From Rhizobiaceae bacterium (lineage in GTDB: Bacteria; Pseudomonadota; Alphaproteobacteria; Rhizobiales; Rhizobiaceae), in the NCBI GenBank assembly GCA_028281105.1, contig JANQKQ010000004.1:1-64000 (forward strand): a stretch of 64,000 nucleotides of DNA. The letters run 5' to 3'. Made by a program: the position numbers and the translations under genes. Positions 26,857 through 37,000 of the stretch are shown piece by piece. The first letter of the stretch is position 1. Each line of letters begins with the position of its first letter. The notes below the pieces were generated by a model. It was not told the origin of the DNA, searched no databases, and worked only from the letters and a program-made list of their open reading frames with translations.

Positions 26857-27624
26857 GTGGACGTGAAAATCGAAAATGCGGTGGCGGTGGTCACCGGGGG
26901 TGCCTCGGGGCTGGGAGAGGCGACGGTGCGCAATTTCGTTGCCGGTGGAGCCCGGGCGGCGATCTTCGATCTCAACGAGGAACGCGGCAACAAGGTCGCC
27001 GCCGAACTGGGCGGGACGGTGAGCTTCCACAAGGCCGACGTCACCGATGAAGCCAGCATCATCGCCGCGATGGACGCGGCGGTTGCCGCGCATGGCCGGA
27101 TCGACATCTGCGTCAACTGCGCCGGCATCGGCGTGGCGATGAAGACCATGGGCAAGGACGGCCCGCATCCGCTTAAGCTGTTCAAATCGGTGATCGACAT
27201 CAACCTGGTCGGCACGTTCAACGTGCTGCGGCTGGCGGCCGAGCGCATGGCCGACAACGAGCCTAATGACGACGGGGAGCGCGGCGTCATCATCAACACC
27301 GCCTCGGTCGCCGCCTTCGACGGGCAGAAGGGGCAGGTGGCCTATTCCGCGTCGAAGGGCGGCATCGTCGGCATGACGCTGCCGATCGCCCGCGACCTGG
27401 CGTTCTATGGCATCCGGGTATGCGCCATTGCACCGGGCCTGTTCCTCACTCCGCTGTTCGAGGGGTTGGGCAAGGAGGTCTGCGACAAGCTGGCCGAGGA
27501 CGTCACCTTCCCCAGGCGGCTGGGCAAGCCGTCCGAATATGGCGAACTGGCGCGCACGATCGTCGAGAACCCGTATTTCAACGGCGAAGCCATTCGCCTC
27601 GACGGCGCCATCCGGCTGCCCTGA
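26857..27624 (+). CDS. Short-chain dehydrogenase, 3-hydroxyacyl-CoA dehydrogenase type 2-like
   Basis: 255 residues, GTG start. Rossmann motif [14 protein letters not shown], catalytic Ser in INTASVAAF and YSASKGG (Tyr/Lys), with KADVTDE for the cofactor pocket. The [16 protein letters not shown]-terminal half resembles HSD17B10-type 3-hydroxyacyl-CoA dehydrogenases, NAD-dependent enzymes of acyl-CoA breakdown. Follows the 98-bp repeat and starts a second tight gene run (10 bp to the next gene). A second in-frame GTG lies 6 bp downstream. Confidence 0.85.
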   Translation: MDVKIENAVAVVTGGASGLGEATVRNFVAGGARAAIFDLNEERGNKVAAELGGTVSFHKADVTDEASIIAAMDAAVAAHGRIDICVNCAGIGVAMKTMGKDGPHPLKLFKSVIDINLVGTFNVLRLAAERMADNEPNDDGERGVIINTASVAAFDGQKGQVAYSASKGGIVGMTLPIARDLAFYGIRVCAIAPGLFLTPLFEGLGKEVCDKLAEDVTFPRRLGKPSEYGELARTIVENPYFNGEAIRLDGAIRLP

Positions 27625-27634
27625 CCGGCCTGCA

Positions 27635-28759
27635 ATGGGACCGCTTGCTGGCCTCAGCGTGATCGAGATGGCGGGCATCGGACCGTGTCCGCTGGCCGGA
27701 CAACTGCTGGCCGACCAGGGCGCCGACGTGGTCGTGCTCGACCGGCGCTCGGGACAGGATTTCTCAAAAGACCCGAACCGCCGGGGCAAGCGCTCGGTCG
27801 CGCTCGATCTGAAATCGGCCGAAGGCCGGCAGGTGGCCTTGAAGCTGATCGCATCCGCCGACGCGTTGATCGAGGGGTTCCGCCCGGGCGTGATGGAAAG
27901 GCTCGGTCTGGGACCGGACGAATGTGCGGCCGTCAACGAGCGGCTGGTCTACGGCCGCATCACCGGGTGGGGCCAGGAAGGTCCGCTGTCGCGCACCGCC
28001 GGCCATGATCTGACCTATATCGCGGTGACCGGCGCGCTCAATGCTATGGGTAAGAGTGGCGAGCCGCCGAGCCCGCCGCTCAATCTGGTGGGCGATTACG
28101 GCGGTGGCACCATGTTCCTGCTGTTCGGCGTGCTGGCGGCGCTGGTCGAGCGCCAGACGTCCGGCAAGGGGCAGGTGGTGGACGCGGCCATGGTCGACGG
28201 GGTCCAGGCCATGATGGGGTTGCAGCACGGCATGCTGGCGGGAGGTCTGTGGAGCAATGCGCGCGAGGCCAACCTGCTCGATGGCGCGGCGCCGTTCTAT
28301 CGCTGCTACGAGACTGCGGATGGCAAGTATCTCGCCGTCGGCCCGCTGGAGCCGCAGTTCTTCGCCGAACTGGTGGACAAAGCCGGCTTGCCACAGACGT
28401 TCAAAGCGAACCAGATGAACCCCGGCGAGTGGCCGGATATGGCCGATGCGATGGTGCGGGTGTTCAAGGACAAGACCCGCGATGAATGGGTGGACATCTT
28501 TGCCGGCGGCGATGCCTGCGTTGCGCCTGTGCTGGATTGGGAGGAGGCCGCCCTGTTCGAGCACACGATGGAGCGCGGCGGCTTGATCGAGATCGACGGA
28601 GTGCGCCAGGCCGCGCCTGCGCCGCGCTGTTCGCGTTCGCCTGCGCCCGTGCCGGCGGCTGCCGTGGCCACCGGCCAGAGCACCGAGGACGTGCTTGCCG
28701 GCGCCGGGTACGGGCCCGACGAGATCGAACGGCTGCGTCAGGACGGGGTGCTGACGTGA
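27635..28759 (+). CDS. CaiB/BaiF-family protein, alpha-methylacyl-CoA racemase-like
   Basis: 374 residues of the class III CoA-transferase/racemase fold: LAGLSVIEMAGIGPCPLAGQ, KRSVALDLKS, LIEGFRPGVMERLGLGP, GRITGWGQEGP and GQVVDAAMVDG, with DGAAPFYRCYETADGKYLAV, which is typical of alpha-methylacyl-CoA racemases rather than CaiB. It would epimerise a 2-methylacyl-CoA or, less likely, move CoA between carboxylates. In this cluster either role could serve acyl-CoA metabolism. The frame is open 76 codons further upstream inside the SDR gene, but MGPLAGLSV is the family start. Confidence 0.83.
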   Translation: MGPLAGLSVIEMAGIGPCPLAGQLLADQGADVVVLDRRSGQDFSKDPNRRGKRSVALDLKSAEGRQVALKLIASADALIEGFRPGVMERLGLGPDECAAVNERLVYGRITGWGQEGPLSRTAGHDLTYIAVTGALNAMGKSGEPPSPPLNLVGDYGGGTMFLLFGVLAALVERQTSGKGQVVDAAMVDGVQAMMGLQHGMLAGGLWSNAREANLLDGAAPFYRCYETADGKYLAVGPLEPQFFAELVDKAGLPQTFKANQMNPGEWPDMADAMVRVFKDKTRDEWVDIFAGGDACVAPVLDWEEAALFEHTMERGGLIEIDGVRQAAPAPRCSRSPAPVPAAAVATGQSTEDVLAGAGYGPDEIERLRQDGVLT

Positions 28760-28795
28760 GCGCGCGCCAGTCCCGAGAGCATGGGTAAGGCGGCC

Positions 28796-29695
28796 ATGGC
28801 GGGTGTTTTATGCGTCGGCGTCGCGGTCCAGGACATGGTCTTTTCGCTGGACGAGTTTCCGGCTCAGCCGGACAAGTACCTTGCGAAAGACTTCACGTCG
28901 GTCGGCGGCGGTTGTGCGGCCAACGCCGCGGTGGCGGTCGCCCGGCTCGGCGGCGCGGCGATGCTGGGCACGCGGTTGGGGCGCGATCCGACTGGGGACA
29001 TGATCGTTTCGGCATTGCAGGGCGAGGGTGTCGACTGTTCCCACGTGCAGCGCTATGACGGGGCGCGTTCGCCGGTTTCGGCGGTGCTGGTCGACAAGGC
29101 CGGCGAACGCATGATCATCGCCTACCGCGACCCCGATCTGCCGGACGATCCGGACTGGATACCCGATCCGCCTCCGGCGGGCATATCGGCGCTGCTGGCC
29201 GACACCCGCTGGCCGGCCGGCGCCAACGCGCTGGCGCGGATTGCCGTCGAGCGCGGTATGCCCTGCGTACTGGATGCCGAGGCGCCGATCGCAGGGTGCG
29301 GGCCGGCGCTCGCCACGGCCAGCCATGCCGCGTTCTCGGCCCAGGGCATGCGTGATCACGGCCTGCGCGACGGCGAAACCCCGGCCGGCTTCGTCGCCCG
29401 GCTCGCCGGCGAACACGGCAACTGGGTCTGCGTGACCGATGGAGCCAGCGGCGTATGGTGGGCCGACAAGGCCGGTTCCGGCCACGTGCCGGCATTCGAG
29501 CTCGATGTGGTCGATACCCTGGGCGCCGGCGATGTGTGGCACGGCGCGTTCGCGCTCGCATTGGGCGAGGGGATGGGCGAACCGGATGCGATCCGCTTCG
29601 CCAACGCTACAGCCGCGATCAAATGCACCCGCTTCGGCGGCCGGGCCGGCATCCCGAGCCGAAGCGAGGTTGAAGAGTTTCTGGCCGCCCATTGA
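28796..29695 (+). CDS. PfkB-family carbohydrate kinase
   Basis: 299 residues of the ribokinase/PfkB fold: VLCVGVAVQDMVF start, FTSVGGGCAANAAVAVARLG sugar-binding segment, and C-terminal DTLGAGDVWHGAFALALGEG with the catalytic Asp and anion hole, the form seen in ketohexokinase and sulfofructose-kinase-like branches. Phosphorylates an unidentified sugar or sugar-like alcohol with ATP. ATG 28796 is preferred (taagg upstream, family N-terminus); an ATG 15 bp earlier is also in frame. Lies 36 bp after the racemase-like gene and 21 bp before an SDR that may act on the same substrate. Confidence 0.82.
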   Translation: MAGVLCVGVAVQDMVFSLDEFPAQPDKYLAKDFTSVGGGCAANAAVAVARLGGAAMLGTRLGRDPTGDMIVSALQGEGVDCSHVQRYDGARSPVSAVLVDKAGERMIIAYRDPDLPDDPDWIPDPPPAGISALLADTRWPAGANALARIAVERGMPCVLDAEAPIAGCGPALATASHAAFSAQGMRDHGLRDGETPAGFVARLAGEHGNWVCVTDGASGVWWADKAGSGHVPAFELDVVDTLGAGDVWHGAFALALGEGMGEPDAIRFANATAAIKCTRFGGRAGIPSRSEVEEFLAAH

Positions 29696-29716
29696 GAGAA
29701 CGCGGAGGACAAGCGC

Positions 29717-30466
29717 ATGCGACTTGAGGGAAAATCGGCGATCGTCACCGGCGCGGCGTCCGGCTTCGGCCGCGGCATCGCGGAAGCCTTCGCCAGCGAG
29801 GGCGCAAACGTGCTGATCGCCGACCTGAACGAGGACGGTGCGAACGAAGTGGCCGGCGAGATCGGCGAGCGCGCCATCGCCCGGTCCTGCGACGTTACTT
29901 GCGCCGACGATTTGACGATGGCGGTCGGCGCGGCGAATGAGGCGTTCGGCTCGGTCGACATCGTGGTCAACAATGCCGGCTTCTCCCACCGCAACCAGCC
30001 GATGCTTGAGGTGGGCGAGGCCGATTACGACCGGGTGTTCGATGTCAACGTCAAGTCGATCTATCGCATGGCGCAGGCGGTCATTGCGCTGATGCGCGAG
30101 GCCGGTGGCGGCTCGATCATCAATATCGGCTCGACCGCCGGGCTGCGACCGCGCCCGGGACTCGCCTGGTACAATGCATCGAAGGCGGCGGTGAACCTGG
30201 TTTCCAAGTCGATGGCGGTGGAGCTGGCCGACGACAACATCCGCGTCAACTGCATCGCCCCGGTGATCGGCGCGACCGGCCTGCTGGAGACGTTCATGGG
30301 CGCCCCCGACACGCCGGAACTGCGGGCGAAGTTCGCCGCCACGATTCCGCTGGGCCGCTTCTCCACCCCGCGCGACATCGCCAACGCTGCGATCTATCTG
30401 GCCTCCGACGAGGCGGACTTCATCACCGGCGTGGTGCTGGAGGTGGATGGCGGAAGGTGCATATGA
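29717..30466 (+). CDS. SDR-family oxidoreductase (glucose 1-dehydrogenase-like class)
   Basis: 249 residues: TGAASGFGRGIA cofactor motif, NNAGFSHRNQ, catalytic Ser in NIGSTAGLRP and YNASKAA, and the C-terminal DFITGVVLEVDGG typical of classical SDRs. Asp in ADLNEDG favours NAD. Substrate unknown. GGAGG lies upstream of the ATG. Paired with the PfkB kinase and followed 24 bp later by cobQ, so read-through into the cobalamin genes is possible. Confidence 0.83.
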   Translation: MRLEGKSAIVTGAASGFGRGIAEAFASEGANVLIADLNEDGANEVAGEIGERAIARSCDVTCADDLTMAVGAANEAFGSVDIVVNNAGFSHRNQPMLEVGEADYDRVFDVNVKSIYRMAQAVIALMREAGGGSIINIGSTAGLRPRPGLAWYNASKAAVNLVSKSMAVELADDNIRVNCIAPVIGATGLLETFMGAPDTPELRAKFAATIPLGRFSTPRDIANAAIYLASDEADFITGVVLEVDGGRCI

Positions 30467-30490
30467 ACCGGGCAGCCTAAGGCATATTCG

Positions 30491-31981
30491 ATGACGCGCG
30501 CGCTGATGTTCCAGGGCACCGGCTCGGACGTGGGCAAGACGGTGCTGGTGGCCGGCCTGTGCCGGGCGGCGAAGCGGCGTGGTATCGCGGTCGCCCCGTT
30601 CAAGCCCCAGAACATGTCGAACAACGCGGCCGTGGCGCTCGGCGATGACGGCGGCAGCGGCGAGATCGGCCGCGCCCAGCATCTCCAAGCGCTTGCCTGC
30701 GGCATCGAGCCGACCATCCATATGAACCCTGTTTTGCTCAAGCCGCAGTCGGACGGTGGCGCGCAGCTGGTCGTCCAAGGCCGTGTCGTCGGCGCCAAAC
30801 GCGCGCGCGACTACCAGGCGATGAAGGGCGAGCTTCTCGGCGCGGTCATGGAAAGTTTCGCCAAGGTGGCCGAGCGCGCCGACCTGGTGTTGGTCGAAGG
30901 CGCCGGCTCGCCCGCCGAGATCAACCTGCGCGCCGGCGACATTTCCAACATGGGCTTCGCGCAGCGCGCGGGCGTGCCGGTGATCCTGGTCGGCGACATC
31001 GATCGGGGCGGGGTGATCGCGTCGATCGTCGGCACCCACACGATCCTACCGGATGAGGACCGCGGCCGGATCGCCGGTTTCGTCATCAACAAGTTTCGCG
31101 GCGATGTTTCCCTGTTTGACGACGGGCTTGCCGCCATCACCGGGTTCACCGGCTGGCGATCCTATGGCGTATTGCCGTGGCTCGACGTGGTGCGGGCGCT
31201 GCCGGCGGAGGATTCGGTGGCCCTCGATCGCATGTCGACCGGCGGCGGCCGCATCAAGATCGCCGTACCGGCGATCGGCCGGATCGCCAATTTCGATGAT
31301 CTCGATCCCCTGCGCGCCGAGCCTGAGGTGCAACTGGTCATGGTCGCCAAGGGCGAACCGATTCCTGGCGATGCCGACCTGATCGTGCTGCCGGGCTCCA
31401 AGGCGACGATCGCCGACATGGACGAGATGCGGCGGGTGGGCTGGGCCGAGCAGGTCGTCGCCCATGCGCGCGCGGGCAGACCGGTGATCGGCCTGTGCGG
31501 CGGCTATCAGATGCTGGGCACCGTGATCCGAGACCCCGACGCCATCGAAGGCGGCGCGCGGCAGACGGTCGGCCTCGGCCTGCTGGATGTAGAGACCGAA
31601 CTGGTCGACGGAAAAACCGTTCGAACCACGTCGGCGCGCTCGGCTGAGTTTGGCGTTGACCTGGAAGGTTACGAGATTCACCTTGGCCGCACGGACGGCC
31701 CGGACTGCGCCCGGCCGATGCTGATGTTGGACGGGCGCCCGGACGGCGCGATTTCCGCCGACGGGCTGGTGCGCGGCTGCTACCTGCACGGGCTGTTCAC
31801 GGCCGATGAATACCGCGCCGCGCTACTGGCGTCGCTTGGGGGTGTCGGCGGGCGGGTTTCGTACCGCGACACGGTGGAAACCGCGCTCGACGAACTGGCC
31901 GGGCAGCTCGAATCCCATCTCAACATGGACGAGCTGCTGGCGCTGGCGTCGCCGGTCGCGTCGACGTCGCAAACCGATTGA
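30491..31981 (+). CDS. cobQ: Cobyric acid synthase
   Basis: 496 residues, the usual length. The N-terminal ATPase domain has GTGSDVGKTVLVAGLCRA and KPQNMSNNAAV; the C-terminal class I glutamine amidotransferase-like domain has the nucleophile in GLCGGYQMLG (Cys near 336) and a late RGCYLHGLF His. It amidates four side chains of adenosylcobyrinic acid a,c-diamide with glutamine and ATP in the cytoplasm. It sits upstream of the riboswitch, cut off from the other cob genes by it, and may be transcribed with the SDR/PfkB genes. Confidence 0.95.
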   Translation: MTRALMFQGTGSDVGKTVLVAGLCRAAKRRGIAVAPFKPQNMSNNAAVALGDDGGSGEIGRAQHLQALACGIEPTIHMNPVLLKPQSDGGAQLVVQGRVVGAKRARDYQAMKGELLGAVMESFAKVAERADLVLVEGAGSPAEINLRAGDISNMGFAQRAGVPVILVGDIDRGGVIASIVGTHTILPDEDRGRIAGFVINKFRGDVSLFDDGLAAITGFTGWRSYGVLPWLDVVRALPAEDSVALDRMSTGGGRIKIAVPAIGRIANFDDLDPLRAEPEVQLVMVAKGEPIPGDADLIVLPGSKATIADMDEMRRVGWAEQVVAHARAGRPVIGLCGGYQMLGTVIRDPDAIEGGARQTVGLGLLDVETELVDGKTVRTTSARSAEFGVDLEGYEIHLGRTDGPDCARPMLMLDGRPDGAISADGLVRGCYLHGLFTADEYRAALLASLGGVGGRVSYRDTVETALDELAGQLESHLNMDELLALASPVASTSQTD

Positions 31982-32016
31982 CGCGGATCGAAACCGTCCG
32001 GTAAAACCGAAAACAC

Positions 32017-32207
32017 AACGGTTCCCGAAACGGGCCCAAGGCCCACGGGATGAAAAGGGAACAGGCCAAGCCGACCCAAACAGGGGGCTTGTAACCTGGC
32101 CGACCCCGCGACTGTATTGCGGCGAGGGTCCGATCGAGTGCCACTGCGGCTTTGACGCCGCGGGAAGGGGATCGGGACCGTTCGAGCCGTGAGCCAGGAG
32201 ACCTGCC
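32017..32207 (+). promoter_or_regulatory. Cobalamin riboswitch
   Basis: Canonical order of elements: AACGGTTCCC with a paired ATGAAAAGGGAAC, a long P4/P5 region (ggccaagccg ... cttgtaacctggcc), CCGCGACTGT, GCCACTGC (32140-32147), CGGGAAGG (32161-32168) and the B12-box end GAGCCAGGAGACCTGCC (32191-32207). A GC-rich hairpin (32214-32236) follows, then a ggagg ribosome site at about 32256. High adenosylcobalamin should shut off the downstream genes cobU-cobW-cobN-cobO. The first reading frames behind it are the two decayed ones at 32266 and 32394. Confidence 0.95.
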
Positions 32208-32265
32208 GTTAGGCGCGCCGGCGCTTCCGGTGCGCGAGACGATCAAGAGCAACACGGAGGTTGTC

Positions 32266-32364
32266 ATGCTCACCCAGTCATCCCTCGCCCTTACGCGACA
32301 CGCCGGCCAGCGCTTCACCACGGCGTACGACACCTCTCGCGCGATACCCGCTCCCTGCCGATAG
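32266..32364 (+). pseudogene. cbtB: Probable remnant of cobalt transporter subunit gene cbtB
   Basis: A 32-codon frame with a good ribosome site (cggagg, 6 bp ahead). It starts MLTQSSLALTRHAGQRFTTA and ends AYDTSRAIPAPCR. CbtB proteins, as I recall them, are ~60 residues with a short N-terminus ending around SQRL, one membrane helix, and a C-terminal HDxRHxxxFPCH metal motif. Here the membrane helix is absent and the terminal motif reads YDTSRAIPAPCR, with its histidines replaced but Pro-Cys kept. Position directly behind a cobalamin riboswitch is where cbtBA normally sits. Best read as an internally deleted, non-functional cbtB; a genuine leader peptide is the alternative. Confidence 0.5.
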
Positions 32365-32393
32365 GGTAGGGGCTCGACCAAAGGGCCAGCTCC

Positions 32394-32477
32394 ATGCTGA
32401 TCCGCGTTTTGCCCGCGGCGTTCATCGCCGGCGTGCCGGACGGCGCATTCGCCACCGCCCAGGCGGGGCGCGCCTGA
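32394..32477 (+). pseudogene. cbtA: Probable N-terminal remnant of cobalt transporter gene cbtA
   Basis: A 27-codon frame starting MLIRVLPAAFIAGVPDGAFA and stopping at TGA, which overlaps the cobU ATG (TGATG). CbtA proteins begin with a similar first membrane helix (Met-aromatic/Leu-x-R-hydrophobic, then AALxAGxxAG). Only about the first 25 residues remain. The helix is broken by Pro7 and by Pro-Asp at 15-16. Together with the frame at 32266 it suggests that a cbtBA pair has been lost by deletion and decay. It may survive because it couples translation to cobU. Confidence 0.4.
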
Positions 32478-33010
32478 TGGCGGCCGACGGCACACTGGGC
32501 GCGCTCACCTTGGTCCTGGGCGGCGCGCGCTCGGGCAAGAGCGGCTTCGCCGAGGATCTCGTTGCGCAAAGCGGCCTGGTCCCGGTGTATCTGGCGACCG
32601 GGCAGGCGGGCGATGAGGAGATGACGGCGCGCATCGCGCGCCATCGCGCCCGGCGTGGCGATGAATGGACTACGGTCGAAGAGTCGATCGAGCTGGCCGC
32701 CGCATTGGCCCGCGAAGCCGCGCCGGACCGCGCCGTTCTGGTCGACTGCCTGACCCTGTGGCTGAGCAATGTGATAGCGGCCGGGGCCGATGTCGACGGT
32801 GCGTGCGCCGCGCTGGCGGCGGCTCTCGACAGGGTGGAGGGGCCTGTGGTGCTGGTTTCCAACGAGGTGGGACAGGGCATCGTGCCGGACAACGAGCTGG
32901 CACGCGCGTTTCGCGACCATGCCGGGCTGTTGCACCAGGCGGTGGCCGGGATTGCGGACGAGGTCTACTTCGTCACCGCCGGCCTGGCGACCAGGTTGAA
33001 GCCGCGATAG
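32477..33010 (+). CDS. cobU: Adenosylcobinamide kinase / adenosylcobinamide-phosphate guanylyltransferase
   Basis: 177 residues, also called CobP. P-loop GGARSGKSGFAEDL, a YLATGQAGDEEM strand, IARHRARRGDEWTTVEE (GMP-attachment His region) and LVDCLTLWLSNV. It phosphorylates adenosylcobinamide and attaches GMP to prepare for the lower ligand. The ATG overlaps the stop of the short frame upstream. First functional gene behind the riboswitch, 22 bp ahead of cobW. Confidence 0.94.
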   Translation: MAADGTLGALTLVLGGARSGKSGFAEDLVAQSGLVPVYLATGQAGDEEMTARIARHRARRGDEWTTVEESIELAAALAREAAPDRAVLVDCLTLWLSNVIAAGADVDGACAALAAALDRVEGPVVLVSNEVGQGIVPDNELARAFRDHAGLLHQAVAGIADEVYFVTAGLATRLKPR

Positions 33011-33032
33011 GCGGCAAAAAGGGAAGTCGAAC

Positions 33033-34079
<1,047 letters not shown>

Positions 34080-34083
34080 GCCC

Positions 34084-37000
34084 ATGCATCTGCTGCTGGC
34101 CCAGAAAGGAACGCTCGCCGACGCCGACGAAGCGATCGATCTGGGTCAGTCGCCGGCGGACATCGTGTTCCTGTCGGCCGCCGACACCGAGCTGGCGGCG
34201 CTCGCCGCCGCTCATGGCGACGGCGCGGGGCCATCGCTGCGGCTCGCCAACCTGCTGCAGCTTTCCCACCCCATGTCCGTGGACGTCTACTGCGAGTGTA
34301 CGATCGCCCGGTCCCGGCTGGCGGTGGTGCGGCTGCTGGGTGGCGAGAGCTACTGGTCATATGGGCTGGAAGCGTTGGCGGCGACGGCGAAGAAGGAAGG
34401 CGTCCGGCTGGCAGTCTTGCCCGGCGACGACCGGCCCGACCCCGCGCTCGCCCGCTTCTGCACGCTGGAGCCGAACCACTGCGACCGGCTTTGGCAATAT
34501 CTGCTGCACGGCGGGCCGGACAACGCTGCCGGTTTCCTGGCCTATTGCGCCCACCTGCTGGGCGAGGCCGACGAGCCGGCCGGCGCCGCGCCGCTGATCA
34601 AGGCGGGATGCTGGTGGCCGGGCGAGGGGGTGTGCACGCTCGACGCGATCGCCCCCCACTGGCGCGCGGGTCGTCCGGTCACCGCGATCACCTTCTATCG
34701 CGCGCTGGTGCAGTCCGGCGGCCTGGCGCCGATCGAGGCGATGGTTGCTGCGCTCGATGAACGCGGCCTCAACGCTTTGCCGGTGTTCGTCACCAGCCTG
34801 AAGGACCCGGTGTCGGCGGAGACGGTGCGCACGATTTTCGCCCAGACCAATCCCGATGTGGTGCTCAACGCCACCGGCTTCGCGGTGTCGTCGATCGCCG
34901 GCGAGCACACCGGCACGGTGCTGGACGAGGGCGGCACGCTGGTACTGCAAGTGGTGCTGGCGGGCACGAGCGAGGCGCAGTGGCGGGAGGCGGCGCAGGG
35001 GCTGACCGCGCGCGATCTGGCGATGAACGTGGCGCTGCCGGAGGTGGACGGGCGGGTGCTGTCGCGGGCCATCGCGTTCAAGAACGCCGAACGCCACGAC
35101 GAGCGCACCCAGGCCAACATCGTCACCCATGAGCCGACCGCCGACCGCGTCGACTTCGTGGCCGATCTGGCAGCTAACTGGGCGCGCTTGCGCGCTAAAC
35201 GGCCAGCAGCGCGCAAGGTCGCGCTGGTATTGGCCAACTACCCGAACCGCGACGGCCGGCTGGGCAACGGCGTCGGTCTCGACACACCCGCGGGCACGAT
35301 CGAAGTACTGCGCGCGCTGGCCCGCGAGGGCTACGAAGTCGGCGAAATTCCGGCGGAGGCCGGTGCGCTGATGCGTGAGCTTCAGCAAGGGCCGACCAAT
35401 GCGGGCGTTGGCCGAAGAATCGTCCGTGAAGCGATTTTGTTGAGTCAATACAAAGACTTCTTCGAATCCCTGTCAGTTCAGATTCAGAATCAAGTTCTTC
35501 AGCGCTGGGGTGAGCCGCAAGCTGATCCGTTTTATCAGCAACAGCGTGGAACCTTCGCCGTTCCGGCGCTTCTGCTCGGCAACGTCGCGGTCGGCATCCA
35601 GCCGGCGCGCGGCTACAACATCGATCCCAAGGAGACCTATCACAGCCCCGATCTGGTGCCGCCGCACGGCTACCTGGCGTTCTACGCCTGGCTGCGAAAA
35701 GGGTTCGGCGCCGATGCCATCGTGCATATGGGCAAGCACGGCAACGCCGAATGGCTGCCCGGCAAGGCGCTGTCGTTATCGGCCGATTGCTATCCCGAGG
35801 CGGCGCTCGGGGCGGTGCCGCATCTGTACCCGTTCATCGTCAACGATCCCGGCGAGGGCAGCCAGGCCAAGCGGCGCACAAGCGCGGTGATCATCGACCA
35901 CCTGACCCCACCCCTCACGCGGGCCGAAAGCTACGGCCCGCTGCGCGACCTGGAAGCGCTGGTGGACGAGTATTACGAAGCGTCGGGCGGCGACCCGCGC
36001 CGGCTGAAGCTGCTCGGCAGGCGGATCGTCGATCTGATGGCGGACACCGGCCTCGACGCCGATGCGGGCGTTGAACAGGGCGACGATGAAGGCGCCAAGC
36101 TGGAGAAGCTCGACGCCTATCTGTGCGAGTTGAAGGAAATGCAGATCCGCGACGGGCTGCACGTGTTCGGCCGCTCGCCGCAAGGCCGGCTGCGTACCGA
36201 TCTTGCCGTCGCGCTGGTCCGCGTGCCGCGCGGGGCGGGTGAGGGAGGCGACGCCAGCCTGCAGCGGGCGCTGGCGGACGATCTTCTGCAGATCGCGGAC
36301 TTCGATCCGCTCGACTGTGACATGGCCGCCAGGTGGGCCGGGCCGAAGCCGGCGGTGCTTGGCGAAGTCAGCGATGAACCGTGGCGCAGCGCCGGCGATA
36401 CGGTGGAACGGATCGAGCTGCTGGCGGCGAAACTCGTATGCGGCGGGGCGCAGATGCCTGGCGGTTGGCCACGGACAGCCGCCGTGCTCGACCAGGTGCG
36501 CGAGCGCATCTTGCCGGCGGTCGATGCCTGCGGCGAGCGGGAGATCGGCGGCCTGCTCAGCGGCCTCGACGGCCGCTTCGTTCCGCCCGGGCCTTCCGGC
36601 GCGCCGACGCGCGGACGGTTCGACGTGCTGCCGACGGGGCGCAATTTCTATTCGGTGGACAGCCGAGCGGTGCCGACACCGACCGCCTGGGAACTGGGGC
36701 ACAAGTCGGCGGAACTGCTGATCACCCGCTACCGCCAAGACCATGGCGAGTGGCCCACCTCGTTCGGCCTGTCTGCGTGGGGCACGTCGAACATGCGCAC
36801 CGGCGGCGACGACATCGCCCAGGCGCTGGCGCTGATCGGCGCGAAACCGGTGTGGGACCATGCCTCGCGCCGCGTCACCGGCTATGAAGTGATCACGCTG
36901 GCGGAGCTGGGCCGGCCGCGCATCGACGTCACCTTGCGCATCTCCGGCTTCTTCCGCGACGCGTTTCCCGCGCAGATCGATCTGTTTGATGGCGCGGTGA

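Noticed and set aside
28808..31039. 743-codon antisense frame across the PfkB, SDR and cobQ genes
   Set aside because: It spans three unrelated well-recognised genes and their gaps and shows no domain motifs; an artefact of high GC.
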